From the NCBI GenBank assembly GCA_016714605.1, contig JADKDL010000004.1:216178-280177 (forward strand): 64,000 nt of DNA, given 5' to 3'. The DNA comes from Bacteroidales bacterium (GTDB lineage Bacteria; Bacteroidota; Bacteroidia; Bacteroidales; UBA1715). Position numbers and translations under genes: made by a program. The notes beneath the pieces were generated by a model, which was not told the DNA's origin, made no database searches, and saw only the letters and a list, made by a program, of their open reading frames with translations. Shown piece after piece: positions 50,496 through 59,724 of this stretch. Each line of letters opens with the position of its first letter. Position 1 is the first letter of the stretch.

Positions 50496-52438
50496 TTAAA
50501 TTGCTTCAAGCATTGTTTTTACTTCATTGTTTAAAAGATTTGCAAAATCTTCTATTTTCATTATTCCTACATCTTCGCCACCTTGTTTCCTTACAGAAAC
50601 TGTCTGATTTTCAATCTCTTTCTCTCCAACAATAACTAGGTAAGGAATACGTTTCATTTCATTATCTCTAATCTTTTTACCAACTTTTTCGTTCCTATCG
50701 TCAATCAGGGTGCGAATATCGTAATTATTTAAGATATTTAAAACATTTTTTGCATAATCATTGAATTTTTCACTCACCGGAATCACAACAACTTGTTCTG
50801 GAGTAAGCCATAATGGAAACTTTCCTCCGGTATGTTCGGTAAGAACTGCCACAAATCTTTCCATAGATCCAAACGGTGCTCTATGTATCATAACAGGTCT
50901 ATGACGTTGATTGTCACTTCCAATATACTCTAATTCAAAACGTTCAGGTAAATTGTAATCTACTTGTATTGTTCCAAGCTGCCATTTTCTACCAATAGCA
51001 TCTTTAATCATAAAATCTAATTTTGGTCCGTAAAATGCTGCTTCACCATATTCTACAACAGTTTTAAGTCCTTTTCATCTGCTGCTTCTATGATTGCTCT
51101 TTCAGCTTTTTCCCAATTCTCATCGCTACCAATATATTTATCTTCTGTTTTATTTTTATCACGCAACGATACTTGCGCTGTAAATTCCTTAAAATCTAAT
51201 GCTTTAAAGATATAGAAAATAATATCAATAACTTTTTTGAATTCATCTTTCAACTGATCGGGTGTACAAAAAATGTGTGCATCATCTTGTGTAAAACGTC
51301 TTACTCTTGTTAATCCATGTAATTCGCCACTTTGTTCATAACGGTAAACGGTTCCGAATTCAGCTAATCTTAATGGTAAATCTTTATATGAATATTGTTT
51401 ATTTTTGTAAATTTCACAATGATGCGGACAGTTCATTGGTTTTAGAAGGAATTCCTCTCCTTCCTCTGGAGTAGTAATAGGTCTAAACGAATCTTTACCA
51501 TATTTTGCATAATGCCCCGATGTTACATATAATTCTTTTTGGCCAATATGTGGAGTCATTACTTGTAGGTAACCGTGCTGCTTTTGAACTTTCTTCAAAA
51601 AGTTTTCTAAACGTTCTCTTAATTGAGTGCCTTTAGGCAACCAAATAGGTAAACCTTGACCTACTCTTTGAGAAAACATAAACAATTCTAATTCTTTTCC
51701 TATTTTTCTATGATCTCTTTCTTTTGCTTGTTCAAGCAAATCAAGATATTCATCAAGCATTTTTTTCTTTGGAAAAGTAATGCCATAAATTCTAGTAAGT
51801 TGTTTTCTTTTTTCGTCGCCTCTCCAATATGCACCGGCAATATTTAGGAGCTTAACTGCTTTAATTTGAGAAGTATCAGGTAAATGCGGACCTCTACATA
51901 AATCGGTAAAAGAACCTTGTTCGTAGAAGCTAATTGTTCCATCTTCTAAATCATTTATTAGCTCAACTTTATATAGCTCTCCTTTGTTCTGAAAGAATTG
52001 TAAAGCTTCTTGTTTGCTCACTTCTCTCCTAACAAATTTTTCGTTTTTTGCAGCTAATTCAAGTATCTTTTCTTCAATTTTTGCTAATTCTTTTTCAGTT
52101 ATTGTTTTTTCGCCAGAATCTACATCATAATAAAAACCGTTTTCAATTGCCGGTCCAATACCAAATTTCATATCCGGATACAACTCCTGAAGAGCTTCTG
52201 CCATAAGGTGAGCCGACGAGTGCCAATAAGCATGTTTACCTTCTGCATCATCAAACTTAAACAATTTTATATGTGAATTTTCCGAAATAGGTCTGCTTAT
52301 ATCCCATTTATTTCCATTAACTGTTGCCGCCACAACTTCTTTAGCTAGTCGCGAACTTATGTTTTCAGCTATTTGATAAGGTGTAGTACCTGCTTCAAAT
52401 TCCTTTACGCTATTATCAGGAAATGTTATTTGTATCAT
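50496..52438 (-). CDS. thrS: threonyl-tRNA synthetase (one frameshift)
   Basis: This essential enzyme charges tRNA-Thr. Repaired, it has about 647 residues: TGS domain, editing domain (HSSAHLMAEAL, zinc/catalytic His), class II catalytic core (MNCPHHCEIY, RVRRFTQDDAHIF) and anticodon-binding domain. The frame breaks at 51062-51065: the T4 run (A4 on the coding strand) should be T5, and then the junction reads KDLKTVVEYGEAAFYGPKLD, an exact family sequence. As no cell lives without it, this break is strong evidence for a sequence error or for slippage. It heads the thrS-infC-rpmI-rplT operon. Confidence 0.95.
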
Positions 52439-52554
52439 TTGATTAATTTTTCATAAAAATGTTTGCAAATTTACGCAATCATTTAATATCTGCAAAAGTT
52501 AGAGTATATAAAATACAGCTCAATTCTTTTTTTATTTAGATTATATGATTTTTT

Positions 52555-52562
52555 TATATTTG
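52555..52562 (+). promoter_or_regulatory. -7 box (TATATTTG) of the GroES-like gene
   Basis: The octamer is a perfect TAnnTTTG match. Transcription would begin close to 52569, which supports the downstream ATG at 52589 as start of the GroES-like gene. No clear -33 TTG is seen. Confidence 0.5.
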
Positions 52563-52588
52563 CATAAATGTATTTGAAACAAAAATGT

Positions 52589-52972
52589 ATGATAATAAAC
52601 ATAAAAGAAACCGATTTGAAGAATTTTATTGTAGTTGGTGATCGAGTATTAATAAAACCAAAATCAGTTTCAGATAAAACTCAAGCTGGCTTGTATTTGC
52701 CTCCTACCGTTAAAGAAAAAGAACAGGTACACACCGGCTATATTGTGAAAGTTGGTCCGGGATATCCTATTCCTGCTATGAACGACGATGATTCTTGGAG
52801 AGGTACCGTATCAGAAGGAAAATATATACCCCTACAAGCTAAAGAAGGCGATTTGGCTTTGTATCTCAATAAAAGTGGATATGAAATTGAAATAAATAAA
52901 GTTAAATATTTAATTGTACCACAATCTGCTCTATTATTACTTTTTAGAGATGAAGGTTTGTTTGAAGCATAA
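52589..52972 (+). CDS. GroES-like (chaperonin 10) family protein
   Basis: A 127-residue protein with the Cpn10 fold: VVGDRVLIKPKSVSDKTQAG, LYLPPTVKEKEQVHTGYIVKVG, and a C-terminal part ending in IVPQSALLLL. There is an insertion of about 25 residues (YPIPAMNDDDSWRGTVSEGK) in the region of the second beta turn. No groEL follows. This is a stand-alone Cpn10 paralogue found in Bacteroidota, not necessarily the GroEL partner. I chose the ATG at 52589 because of the promoter position; an ATG at 52568 is an alternative. Confidence 0.85.
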   Translation: MIINIKETDLKNFIVVGDRVLIKPKSVSDKTQAGLYLPPTVKEKEQVHTGYIVKVGPGYPIPAMNDDDSWRGTVSEGKYIPLQAKEGDLALYLNKSGYEIEINKVKYLIVPQSALLLLFRDEGLFEA

Positions 52973-53037
52973 AATAAACTATTAAAAACAATAAACATTT
53001 TTATAATTTAGTAAAAAACATCATCCAATTATATTAT

Positions 53038-54060
53038 ATGGCTTCTCATAAATTAAAAAACTACCGATTTAGAATTATTGACAGTTGCTTGAAAGACAAT
53101 TCTAAAAAATGGACTTTGCAAGAGCTTATTGATGAAGTATCAACCAAATTATACAGTGAGTTTGGAGTAAAAAAAGTAAGTAAAAGAACAATTCAATATG
53201 ACATTGCTTTAATGCGTCAAGAACCCCCAATAGGTTTCAATGCACCAATTCTATGTGTTGAAGGTAGTTATTTCTATTCTGAAGATGAGTTCTCAATACA
53301 TAAATCTCAATTAAGTAAGCCTGATATTGATAGTCTTAAAGAAGCTGCACAAATACTAAAACAGTACAAAGATTATTCTCATATTGGTGGTATTCATAAG
53401 ATTGTGGAGAAAATTGAAAGTATTGCTTCAATTAATCCGGGTCCGGGATCCGACACAATAATTTATGAAAAGCAATCTCTTTCAAATCTTAATAAAGCTT
53501 GGATTACTAAAATTCATGAGTCAATTCTACACCAACAAGTACTTGAAATAACCATAGAAAATAAGAAAAATAAAAATTATGAATCTAAAATTGTACATCC
53601 TTATATATTAAGGGAATATAGCAATAATTGGTATTTGTATGGTTTCGATGAATCAATAAATCAAATTGGAGTTTTTGATTTATCTCACATTGGTGCAATT
53701 TCTCCTAAGATAATTACGTTCAAAGAGAACACCTATTTTGACACTTCTGAATATTTTGATAAACTCATTGGAATACATCCGGCAGAAAACATAAATGTTC
53801 AAACCGTGAAACTGTGGATTCGTAAAGATATATTGTCAATGATTCACGACAATCCGATACACGCCAGTCAGGAAATTGTTGATGAAAACGACGCAGGAGC
53901 AACTTTGAATCTGAAAGTTTTTATAAATAAAGACCTTGAAGAGTTACTACTTTCATTAGGCAAAAATGTAAAAATTGAGGCACCAGAAACACTGAGGAAA
54001 AAAGTAATTTCTCAACTTAAAGAGGCATATGAAGCATATTTTAGACTAAGTTTATTTTAA
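53038..54060 (+). CDS. WYL-domain transcriptional regulator
   Basis: A 340-residue regulator with an N-terminal winged helix-turn-helix (about residues 10-75, KKVSKRTIQYDIALMRQ) and a central WYL domain (HPYILREYSNNWYLYGFDES), followed by a WCX-type C-terminal region. WYL domains bind nucleic acids or nucleotide ligands, and this class often controls defence or DNA-damage genes. It overlaps the next gene by one base (TAATG), so it may regulate the operon it belongs to. Confidence 0.9.
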   Translation: MASHKLKNYRFRIIDSCLKDNSKKWTLQELIDEVSTKLYSEFGVKKVSKRTIQYDIALMRQEPPIGFNAPILCVEGSYFYSEDEFSIHKSQLSKPDIDSLKEAAQILKQYKDYSHIGGIHKIVEKIESIASINPGPGSDTIIYEKQSLSNLNKAWITKIHESILHQQVLEITIENKKNKNYESKIVHPYILREYSNNWYLYGFDESINQIGVFDLSHIGAISPKIITFKENTYFDTSEYFDKLIGIHPAENINVQTVKLWIRKDILSMIHDNPIHASQEIVDENDAGATLNLKVFINKDLEELLLSLGKNVKIEAPETLRKKVISQLKEAYEAYFRLSLF

Positions 54061-55430
54061 TGAAATTCAAAAATAAAATACAAAATATGAAGTCACTATT
54101 GCTTCATTTCCAAATTAATATAATATTTATTTCAATTAATTGTTATTCTCAAACAATCAATTATGATGGTTTTGTTAACGTACCTTTAAGTTTTGCAATA
54201 CCAAAATCAGAAGGAAGTGCGTACATACTGCTCAATAATAAACCTCAAAATGCTCAATTTGATACAATTACCGGTTTTTTCAAATGGATACCCGAAAGTT
54301 CAGATATTGGCTATCATTCTTTTAACTACACCGTTTTTACAGAAAATAATCAGCAAAAAGAAACAGGTAGATTTTCTATGTATATATCTGATAAAAAGAT
54401 AAATACCCCACCTACTATTGATTTGCAAAAATGTATTCACAACAACAAGTCGTGTTATATAAACAATACCGGAAATATTGTAATAAATGAAAGTGATACT
54501 TTAATCTTAATATTCAAAATAACTGATAATGATGATGTTTTCACTTCATATTATTTTAATAATGATTTAAATAATAAAAACATTGAAAATGTTTCTGTAA
54601 TATTAGAAAACGATTACAAAACAATACAACTTACCTGTATTCCTAAACAGATAAATGCAGATAGTAAACAAATTAATTTTTATATAATTACGAGAGACAG
54701 CAACGGTTCAACAGTTAAATTGATTCAGAAAATTAATATTTTAGATATAAACTTTCCTCCTTTTATTTCTAATAAGCCGCTGCAAGTAAAATATTTGTAT
54801 GATGACTTGAAATATGTTTACCAACCAATTGTTGAAAACGATGATTCAAATGAGCTCATATGGCAATTGGTATGTGATGAAAAACTACATGAATTTATTG
54901 AATTCAACAATAAAACCGGAGAAATAGCTCTTGTTGTTAAGAAATCTAAAATAATAGAAGATACTTTAAGCTATAGATTAAAGTTGATGGTTAAAGAGGT
55001 TGATGAACAGTTATTTGCCGATTCTGTTGAACTTCTTTATAAGTGGAAAAAATCTAATGTTGCACCTGTTATCAGAGATTTCTATGTTTGGGAAATCAAG
55101 GAAGGTATTCCGGCTACATATCAAGTTATAGCCGATGATTCTAATGTTTCAGATAAAATTACTTATAGCATACATTCTAGCAATATAAAAGGTATAAAAA
55201 TTAATGAAACATCAGGACTAATTGAGTTAAATGCAGATTATGAACTCGTTGCACCATATGAAAAAAACAAAGAATTTGTTGTAACTGTAAATGCTACCGA
55301 TTCTAAAGGATTGTTTGATTCTAAAAAACTCACCATTAAAATTTTCGACAGATACAACCCTAGCAGTATAAGCTCAAAATACACCACCTACAAAGAAAAT
55401 TTTAGTAGAACTAAAAACGTATTGCGATGA
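54060..55430 (+). CDS. secreted protein with Ig/cadherin-like repeats
   Basis: A 456-residue exported protein. After a signal peptide (ISINCYSQ, cleavage near residue 31), beta-rich modules of about 90-100 residues follow, each with the pattern of putative Ig/cadherin-like domains: FDTITGFFKWIPESSDIGYH, EFNNKTGEIAL, and NETSGLIELN with TVNATDSKGLFDSKKLTI near the end. These modules usually mediate binding or adhesion. It has no sorting signal, type 9 tail or catalytic motif. It is coupled to the WYL gene upstream and to a small gene downstream. Confidence 0.75.
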   Translation: MKFKNKIQNMKSLLLHFQINIIFISINCYSQTINYDGFVNVPLSFAIPKSEGSAYILLNNKPQNAQFDTITGFFKWIPESSDIGYHSFNYTVFTENNQQKETGRFSMYISDKKINTPPTIDLQKCIHNNKSCYINNTGNIVINESDTLILIFKITDNDDVFTSYYFNNDLNNKNIENVSVILENDYKTIQLTCIPKQINADSKQINFYIITRDSNGSTVKLIQKINILDINFPPFISNKPLQVKYLYDDLKYVYQPIVENDDSNELIWQLVCDEKLHEFIEFNNKTGEIALVVKKSKIIEDTLSYRLKLMVKEVDEQLFADSVELLYKWKKSNVAPVIRDFYVWEIKEGIPATYQVIADDSNVSDKITYSIHSSNIKGIKINETSGLIELNADYELVAPYEKNKEFVVTVNATDSKGLFDSKKLTIKIFDRYNPSSISSKYTTYKENFSRTKNVLR

Positions 55431-55431
55431 A

Positions 55432-55905
55432 ATGATTGTTAATCTGAATGATATATCAAATCTTTTAAATAGACGAGAGAAAATTTTCAATTATGTTTTA
55501 TCAGGAATGACTATTGGTGGAGCTGTTGGGGTACTATTCGCTGATGGAACTACAGCTAAAAATCTTTCTACAATTGCTGCCGGAATTCCTGCCGGAATAA
55601 AGGTATTTAAAGAACTAAATAAAGAAACCGATGAAGAAACCGAAGATTTAGTTGATGAAGTATTCAAGCAGCAATCGGTGCTTGTATACAGACTTGATAA
55701 TCTGGATGCTCGGTTTGGAATGAATCCTACTGAAAAAGATTTTGAAAACCCTGAGAATATTGCATATCTTATTTATGTGTTTGAGAATGAGTTAAACGCC
55801 TTACAATCTTCGTTTTACTATATTCAAAACAAGTACAATAAACTTATAAATTCAAAAAAACACAAAAAAGTGTACGAAAGTATTCAGAAAAAAAAATCTA
55901 GATAA
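55432..55905 (+). CDS. small protein with a glycine-rich hydrophobic segment
   Basis: I do not recognise this 157-residue protein. Residues 23-55 are hydrophobic and glycine-rich (SGMTIGGAVGVLFADG, AAGIPAGI), possibly a membrane-inserting hairpin, followed by an acidic stretch (NKETDEETEDLVDE) and a helical, charged C-terminal part. It starts one base after the stop of the secreted Ig-like gene and is therefore probably part of the same operon. Role unknown. Confidence 0.6.
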   Translation: MIVNLNDISNLLNRREKIFNYVLSGMTIGGAVGVLFADGTTAKNLSTIAAGIPAGIKVFKELNKETDEETEDLVDEVFKQQSVLVYRLDNLDARFGMNPTEKDFENPENIAYLIYVFENELNALQSSFYYIQNKYNKLINSKKHKKVYESIQKKKSR

Positions 55906-56329
55906 TTTCTATTTTATGTTTTTTTTTCTATATATGATTGAATATTAATTAAGTTATTGAATTTATATAAAGTATTACTTTTAATGCGAATTAAAAATAG
56001 AAAATTCTAATATTGAACCCTATTCAGGGTTCATTTCGTTATCGATTCATACCCCGTATTACATACGGGGCTATTCACATTTAACCACTTCGTGGTTATT
56101 ATCTCTTACAATCCTAAAGGGATTGAATAAGATTAGCCCCGAGTAAAACTCGGGGTGAAAAATATGTTTCTTATCAAACAGAACCCTGAAAAGGGTTCAA
56201 TCTTACATACAATTTTCAACCCTCATTTCTCTTTTGTTATTAATTCATTATTTAAAAAACTTAGATTCCCATAATTCAATTCGTCATTATTAACTATTTA
56301 TTTAATACTTTTGCAAAAAAGTTGAAATA
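55906..56329. other. intergenic region carrying six short palindromes
   Basis: This gap between two rightward genes holds the palindrome cluster described separately (56015-56198). The flanks are AT-rich without features. The rlmD promoter is expected after 56200; a possible -7-like TTTTG lies at about 56310-56314. Confidence 0.55.
56015..56198. repeat. cluster of six palindromic units (REP/BIME-like)
   Basis: Six short perfect or near-perfect hairpins follow each other: gaaccc/gggttc (56015-56032), ccccgtat/atacgggg (56052-56070), taaccac/gtggtta (56082-56098), caatcc/ggattg (56109-56125), ccccgagt/actcgggg (56137-56155) and gaaccct/agggttc (56181-56198). The order is roughly mirror-symmetric (A-B-C-D-B'-A'). 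The GC-rich stems stand out sharply from the AT-rich surroundings. Such composite palindromes are common between genes of Bacteroidota; they resemble REP/BIME elements. They might slow or end transcription, protect mRNA, or be mobilised by RAYT-type transposases. No such transposase is in view. Confidence 0.8.
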
Positions 56330-57730
56330 ATGACTAGAAAAAAACAGAAACCTTTCTTAGAAGATGTTCTAATTATCGATGTGGCGTCGGAAGGCAAAGC
56401 TATTGCAAAACATAACGAAATGATTGTTTTTGTTAGTGGTGTAATACCCGGCGATATAGTTGATATTCAGATTTCCAGAAAAAGGAAAAGCTTTATGGAA
56501 GGTAATGTTGTGAAAATAAAGAAATTATCAGCCGATAGAGTACCAACATTTTGCCAACACTTTGGTAATTGTGGTGGTTGCAAATGGCAGATGTTACCCT
56601 ACGAAAAGCAGTTGTATTACAAACAAAAGCAAGTAGAAGATAATTTCAAACATTTAGGCAAATTAGATTTTCCGTCTGCAAATCCTATAAAAGCATCGGA
56701 AGACACAATATTTTATAGAAACAAACTAGAGTATTCATTTTCAAACACTTGTTGGCTTACAAAAGAAGATATTCTTAACGGACGAGCATTTTCAAGTGCT
56801 TTAGGATTTCATGCACCTGGTAGATTCGACAAGATTGTTGATATTCAATATTGTCATTTACAGGCTGAACCATCGAATAAAATTAGAAATTCAATAAAAA
56901 AATATGCTTTAGAAAATAACCTTGAATTTTTTGACATCAAAAATCATAGTGGTTTCTTAAGATCGCTCATCGTAAGAACCACCCATTCTGGTGAATGTAT
57001 GGTTTTGCTAGCATTTTATTAGGAAGATGAAGAAAAACGTGAAGCTCTCCTAGAGTACATAAAATCAAATTTCCCTGAGATTACTTCAATCATGTATGTC
57101 ATTAACAGTAAAGCAAATGACACTATAAATGATTTAAAAATAGAAAGTTACTACGGCAAAGACCACATTCTTGAGAAAATGGAAGACTTACAATTTAAAG
57201 TAGGACCTAAATCATTTTTTCAAACAAATTCAAAACAAGCCTATCAGCTATATAAAATAGCGAGAGATTTCGCTCAAATCAAAGAAAACGATATTGTATA
57301 TGATTTATATACCGGAACTGGAACTATTGCAACTTTCGTAGCTAAACAAGCTGCAAAAGTTATAGGTATTGAATATGTTCCTGAAGCTATTGAAGATGCA
57401 AAACAAAATTCTTTGTTAAATAATATAACCAATACTGTTTTCTTCGCTGGCGATATGAAAAACATTTTAAATGAGTCGTTTATAGAGAAAAATGGTAAAC
57501 CATCGGTTATCATTACCGACCCACCAAGAGCTGGAATGGATAAACCGGTTATTGAAGCTATACTCAATACTGATGCTGAAAAGATTGTTTATGTTAGTTG
57601 CAATCCGGCTACACAGGCTCGCGATTTAGCTATGATGCAAGAAAAATATTCAATAGTTGAAATTCAACCTGTTGATATGTTTCCACATACACATCATGTT
57701 GAAAATGTTGTTCTTTTGAAGAAAAGGTAA
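56330..57730 (+). CDS. rlmD: 23S rRNA (uracil-5-)-methyltransferase, RlmD-type, with in-frame TAG
   Basis: An rRNA m5U methyltransferase of about 466 codons. The TRAM domain (SEGKAIAKHNEMIVFVSGVI) and the iron-sulfur Cys set (CQHFGNCGGCKW) are at the front; the SAM motif YDLYTGTGTIATFVA, TDPPRAGMD and the catalytic Cys in YVSCNPATQARD are at the back. The two halves lie in the same frame, separated only by a TAG at 57020-57022 in the sequence LLAFY-stop-EDEEKREALL. All other conserved parts are intact, so the codon was probably Gln, Glu, Lys or Tyr. It is the only break in the window that is a substitution, not an indel. Confidence 0.9.
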
Positions 57731-57781
57731 TACATATTTTGCTACTGCTACGCACAAAAACGTATAGGAGCCATATTATAA

Positions 57782-58732
57782 TTGGCTAAATTTACTGCTA
57801 TGTTTATAGTTTATGCCTTATTATTATCGGTAGTACTTCAATTTGGAGCTACAATTATAGCTCTGAGTTTACTTAAGCGAACAAAGTATTCAATTTCTTG
57901 GATTCTGTTTTCTATTGGGTTTCTACTCATGGCATTAAGACGAGTAACTGAAGTTTATGATTTAATTGAAAATAAGACTACAATTTCAGAATTTGGGCTC
58001 TGGATAGCAATATTAACTTCTTTTTTTATATTTCTTGGAACAATTTATATAAAACAGATTTTTAATTTTCAAGATAGAATAGATAAAATAAGAAAAGAAA
58101 GCGAGAAAAGGGTTTTTTCTACCATTATTAGAACCGAAGAAACTGAGAGACAAACATTTGCAAAAGAATTGCATGATGGTTTGGGTCCAATACTTTCATC
58201 TATTAAATTAGCTGTTTCTGCTATTGACAAGCAAAATATTGATAGTAAAAATAAAGCTATAATTAACCAGACCGAACATGTTATAGATGAAGCAATTGCA
58301 ACGGTCAAAGAAATATCAAATAAATTGAGTCCACACATACTTATGAATTTTGGACTAGAAAAAGCACTAAAAAACTTCTCAAATACAATAGCTTCACTCA
58401 ATGCTATAAATATTCAGATAAATTCTAATCTTGAGCAATTTAGACTCCCATTCAATGAAGAAACTGTTTTTTATAGAATTGTTTGCGAATTATTGACAAA
58501 TACCATAAAATATGCTCAAGCTACAAAAGTAGAAATCACACTTTACAAGAATTCGGAATCTTTTGAATTGGTTTATCTAGACAATGGTGTAGGTTTTGAT
58601 TTTGAAGCAGTTAAAGAAAAAGGAATGGGTTTTTCTAATATTCAATCCAGAATAAAATCGTTAGGTGGTGAAATTTGTATTCATACTTCAGTAAATGAAG
58701 GTTTTATTGCTAAATTATCTATTTCAATCTAA
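57782..58732 (+). CDS. NarX/LiaS-type sensor histidine kinase
   Basis: A 316-residue kinase with three probable membrane helices in the first 100 residues and no large extracellular domain. The HisKA_3 phosphoacceptor is in FAKELHDGLGPILSSIKLA, and the ATPase domain has ELLTNTIKYAQATKVEI and DNGVGFDFE. The start is uncertain: a TTG at 57782 or an ATG at 57800. It is followed 5 bases later by its response regulator gene. Such kinases with only membrane helices often sense envelope state. Confidence 0.88.
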   Translation: MAKFTAMFIVYALLLSVVLQFGATIIALSLLKRTKYSISWILFSIGFLLMALRRVTEVYDLIENKTTISEFGLWIAILTSFFIFLGTIYIKQIFNFQDRIDKIRKESEKRVFSTIIRTEETERQTFAKELHDGLGPILSSIKLAVSAIDKQNIDSKNKAIINQTEHVIDEAIATVKEISNKLSPHILMNFGLEKALKNFSNTIASLNAINIQINSNLEQFRLPFNEETVFYRIVCELLTNTIKYAQATKVEITLYKNSESFELVYLDNGVGFDFEAVKEKGMGFSNIQSRIKSLGGEICIHTSVNEGFIAKLSISI

Positions 58733-58737
58733 TACTT

Positions 58738-59391
58738 ATGAATCCAATAAAACAAAATATTTCTGTTTTTATCGTTGACGACCATAATTTATTCAGGGAA
58801 GGTTTAAAGTTTTTATTATCAAACTGTTCTATTATAGGTTCTATATATGAAGCCAATTGTGGAAAGCAATTTTTAGAACAATTAGATACATTAAAACCTG
58901 ATGTTGTTCTTATGGATATTGAAATGCCGGAAATGAATGGCATTGAAACAACTCAATTGGCAATGAGCAAATGTCCAGATTTGAAAGTAATTGCGCTCTC
59001 AATGTATTCTTACGAAAATTACTACTCGCAAATGATTGATGCCGGAGCCAAAGGATTTCTTCTCAAAAACTCTAAATTTGAAATGGTTGAACATGCTATT
59101 CTTGAAGTTTATAGCGGGAACAATTATTTTTCAAATGAAATTTTAGTTGCCATTTTAAGCAACTTAAATAAAAAGAAATCACCAAAAAAAATATCTATCC
59201 TCTCTGAAAGAGAGATTGAAATCCTTTTTAATATCTGTAAAGGATTATCTAATAGCGAAATAAGCGAACTCTTATCTATTAGCAAGCGCACTGTTGACAA
59301 ACACAGAGAAAATCTCTTGCTTAAAACAGAATCGAAAAATACTGCCGGACTTGTTATTTATGCTATAAAAAACGGAATATTTGAAATTTAA
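58738..59391 (+). CDS. NarL/FixJ-family response regulator
   Basis: A 217-residue regulator: a receiver domain with the phosphoacceptor Asp in VVLMDIEMPEMNGIE (about residue 61) and a LuxR/GerE helix-turn-helix (LSEREIEILFNICKGLSN, ISKRTVDKHRENLLLK). It is the partner of the kinase encoded just upstream. The pst phosphate operon begins 333 bases later, but it is unknown whether this pair regulates it; phosphate control is normally by PhoR/PhoB, which are of another type. Confidence 0.95.
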   Translation: MNPIKQNISVFIVDDHNLFREGLKFLLSNCSIIGSIYEANCGKQFLEQLDTLKPDVVLMDIEMPEMNGIETTQLAMSKCPDLKVIALSMYSYENYYSQMIDAGAKGFLLKNSKFEMVEHAILEVYSGNNYFSNEILVAILSNLNKKKSPKKISILSEREIEILFNICKGLSNSEISELLSISKRTVDKHRENLLLKTESKNTAGLVIYAIKNGIFEI

Positions 59392-59724
59392 ACTACTTTT
59401 CAAGAAAATCCAAAATACATAATTTAATATTTTTTATTATACTGTAAATGAATATATTTATATATTTTACTTATAGTAATACTTCAAATAAAAATCCCAA
59501 TAAATGATTCTATAAGCTTTTAGACGGAGCGAATACGTATATAATCGTATTGCAACTAATACGTTTTTAGACTGTTTTTTCACTTTCATTTTCTGTTTAC
59601 TTTCACATTAATTTTTAAAGATAAATATTTGAAAGAATATAGTATCTATTGGTTTCACTTACAATGTTTATTGTATTTGTATTCAATAATTTATGTAAAA
59701 ATTCTTAACCAAAAATATGTGTGT
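59392..59724. other. pstS upstream region with an AATACG/CGTATT inverted repeat
   Basis: This AT-rich stretch should hold the pstS promoter. The only regular element is aatacg followed 8 bases later by cgtatt and soon by another aatacg, within about 59532-59564; it might be an operator. I see no Pho-box repeat of the E. coli kind and no gene. Confidence 0.4.

Noticed and set aside
51053..51080. Programmed -1/+1 frameshift in thrS
   Set aside because: There is no X-XXY-YYZ slippery site with pseudoknot, and many other unrelated genes show the same type of break. A sequencing error or slippage on the A run is more likely.
56015..56198. Possible CRISPR array or tRNA/RNA gene cluster
   Set aside because: The palindromes are of different sequence and length and have no regular spacers; no cloverleaf can be formed, and no cas genes are near.
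56330..57730. General reassignment of TAG to an amino acid
   Set aside because: Other genes here end with TAG (for example the STAS gene at 2009-2011), and only one in-frame TAG was found inside a conserved gene.
59629..59724. Upstream extension of pstS
   Set aside because: The extra 32 residues would block the lipoprotein signal from being at the N-terminus.
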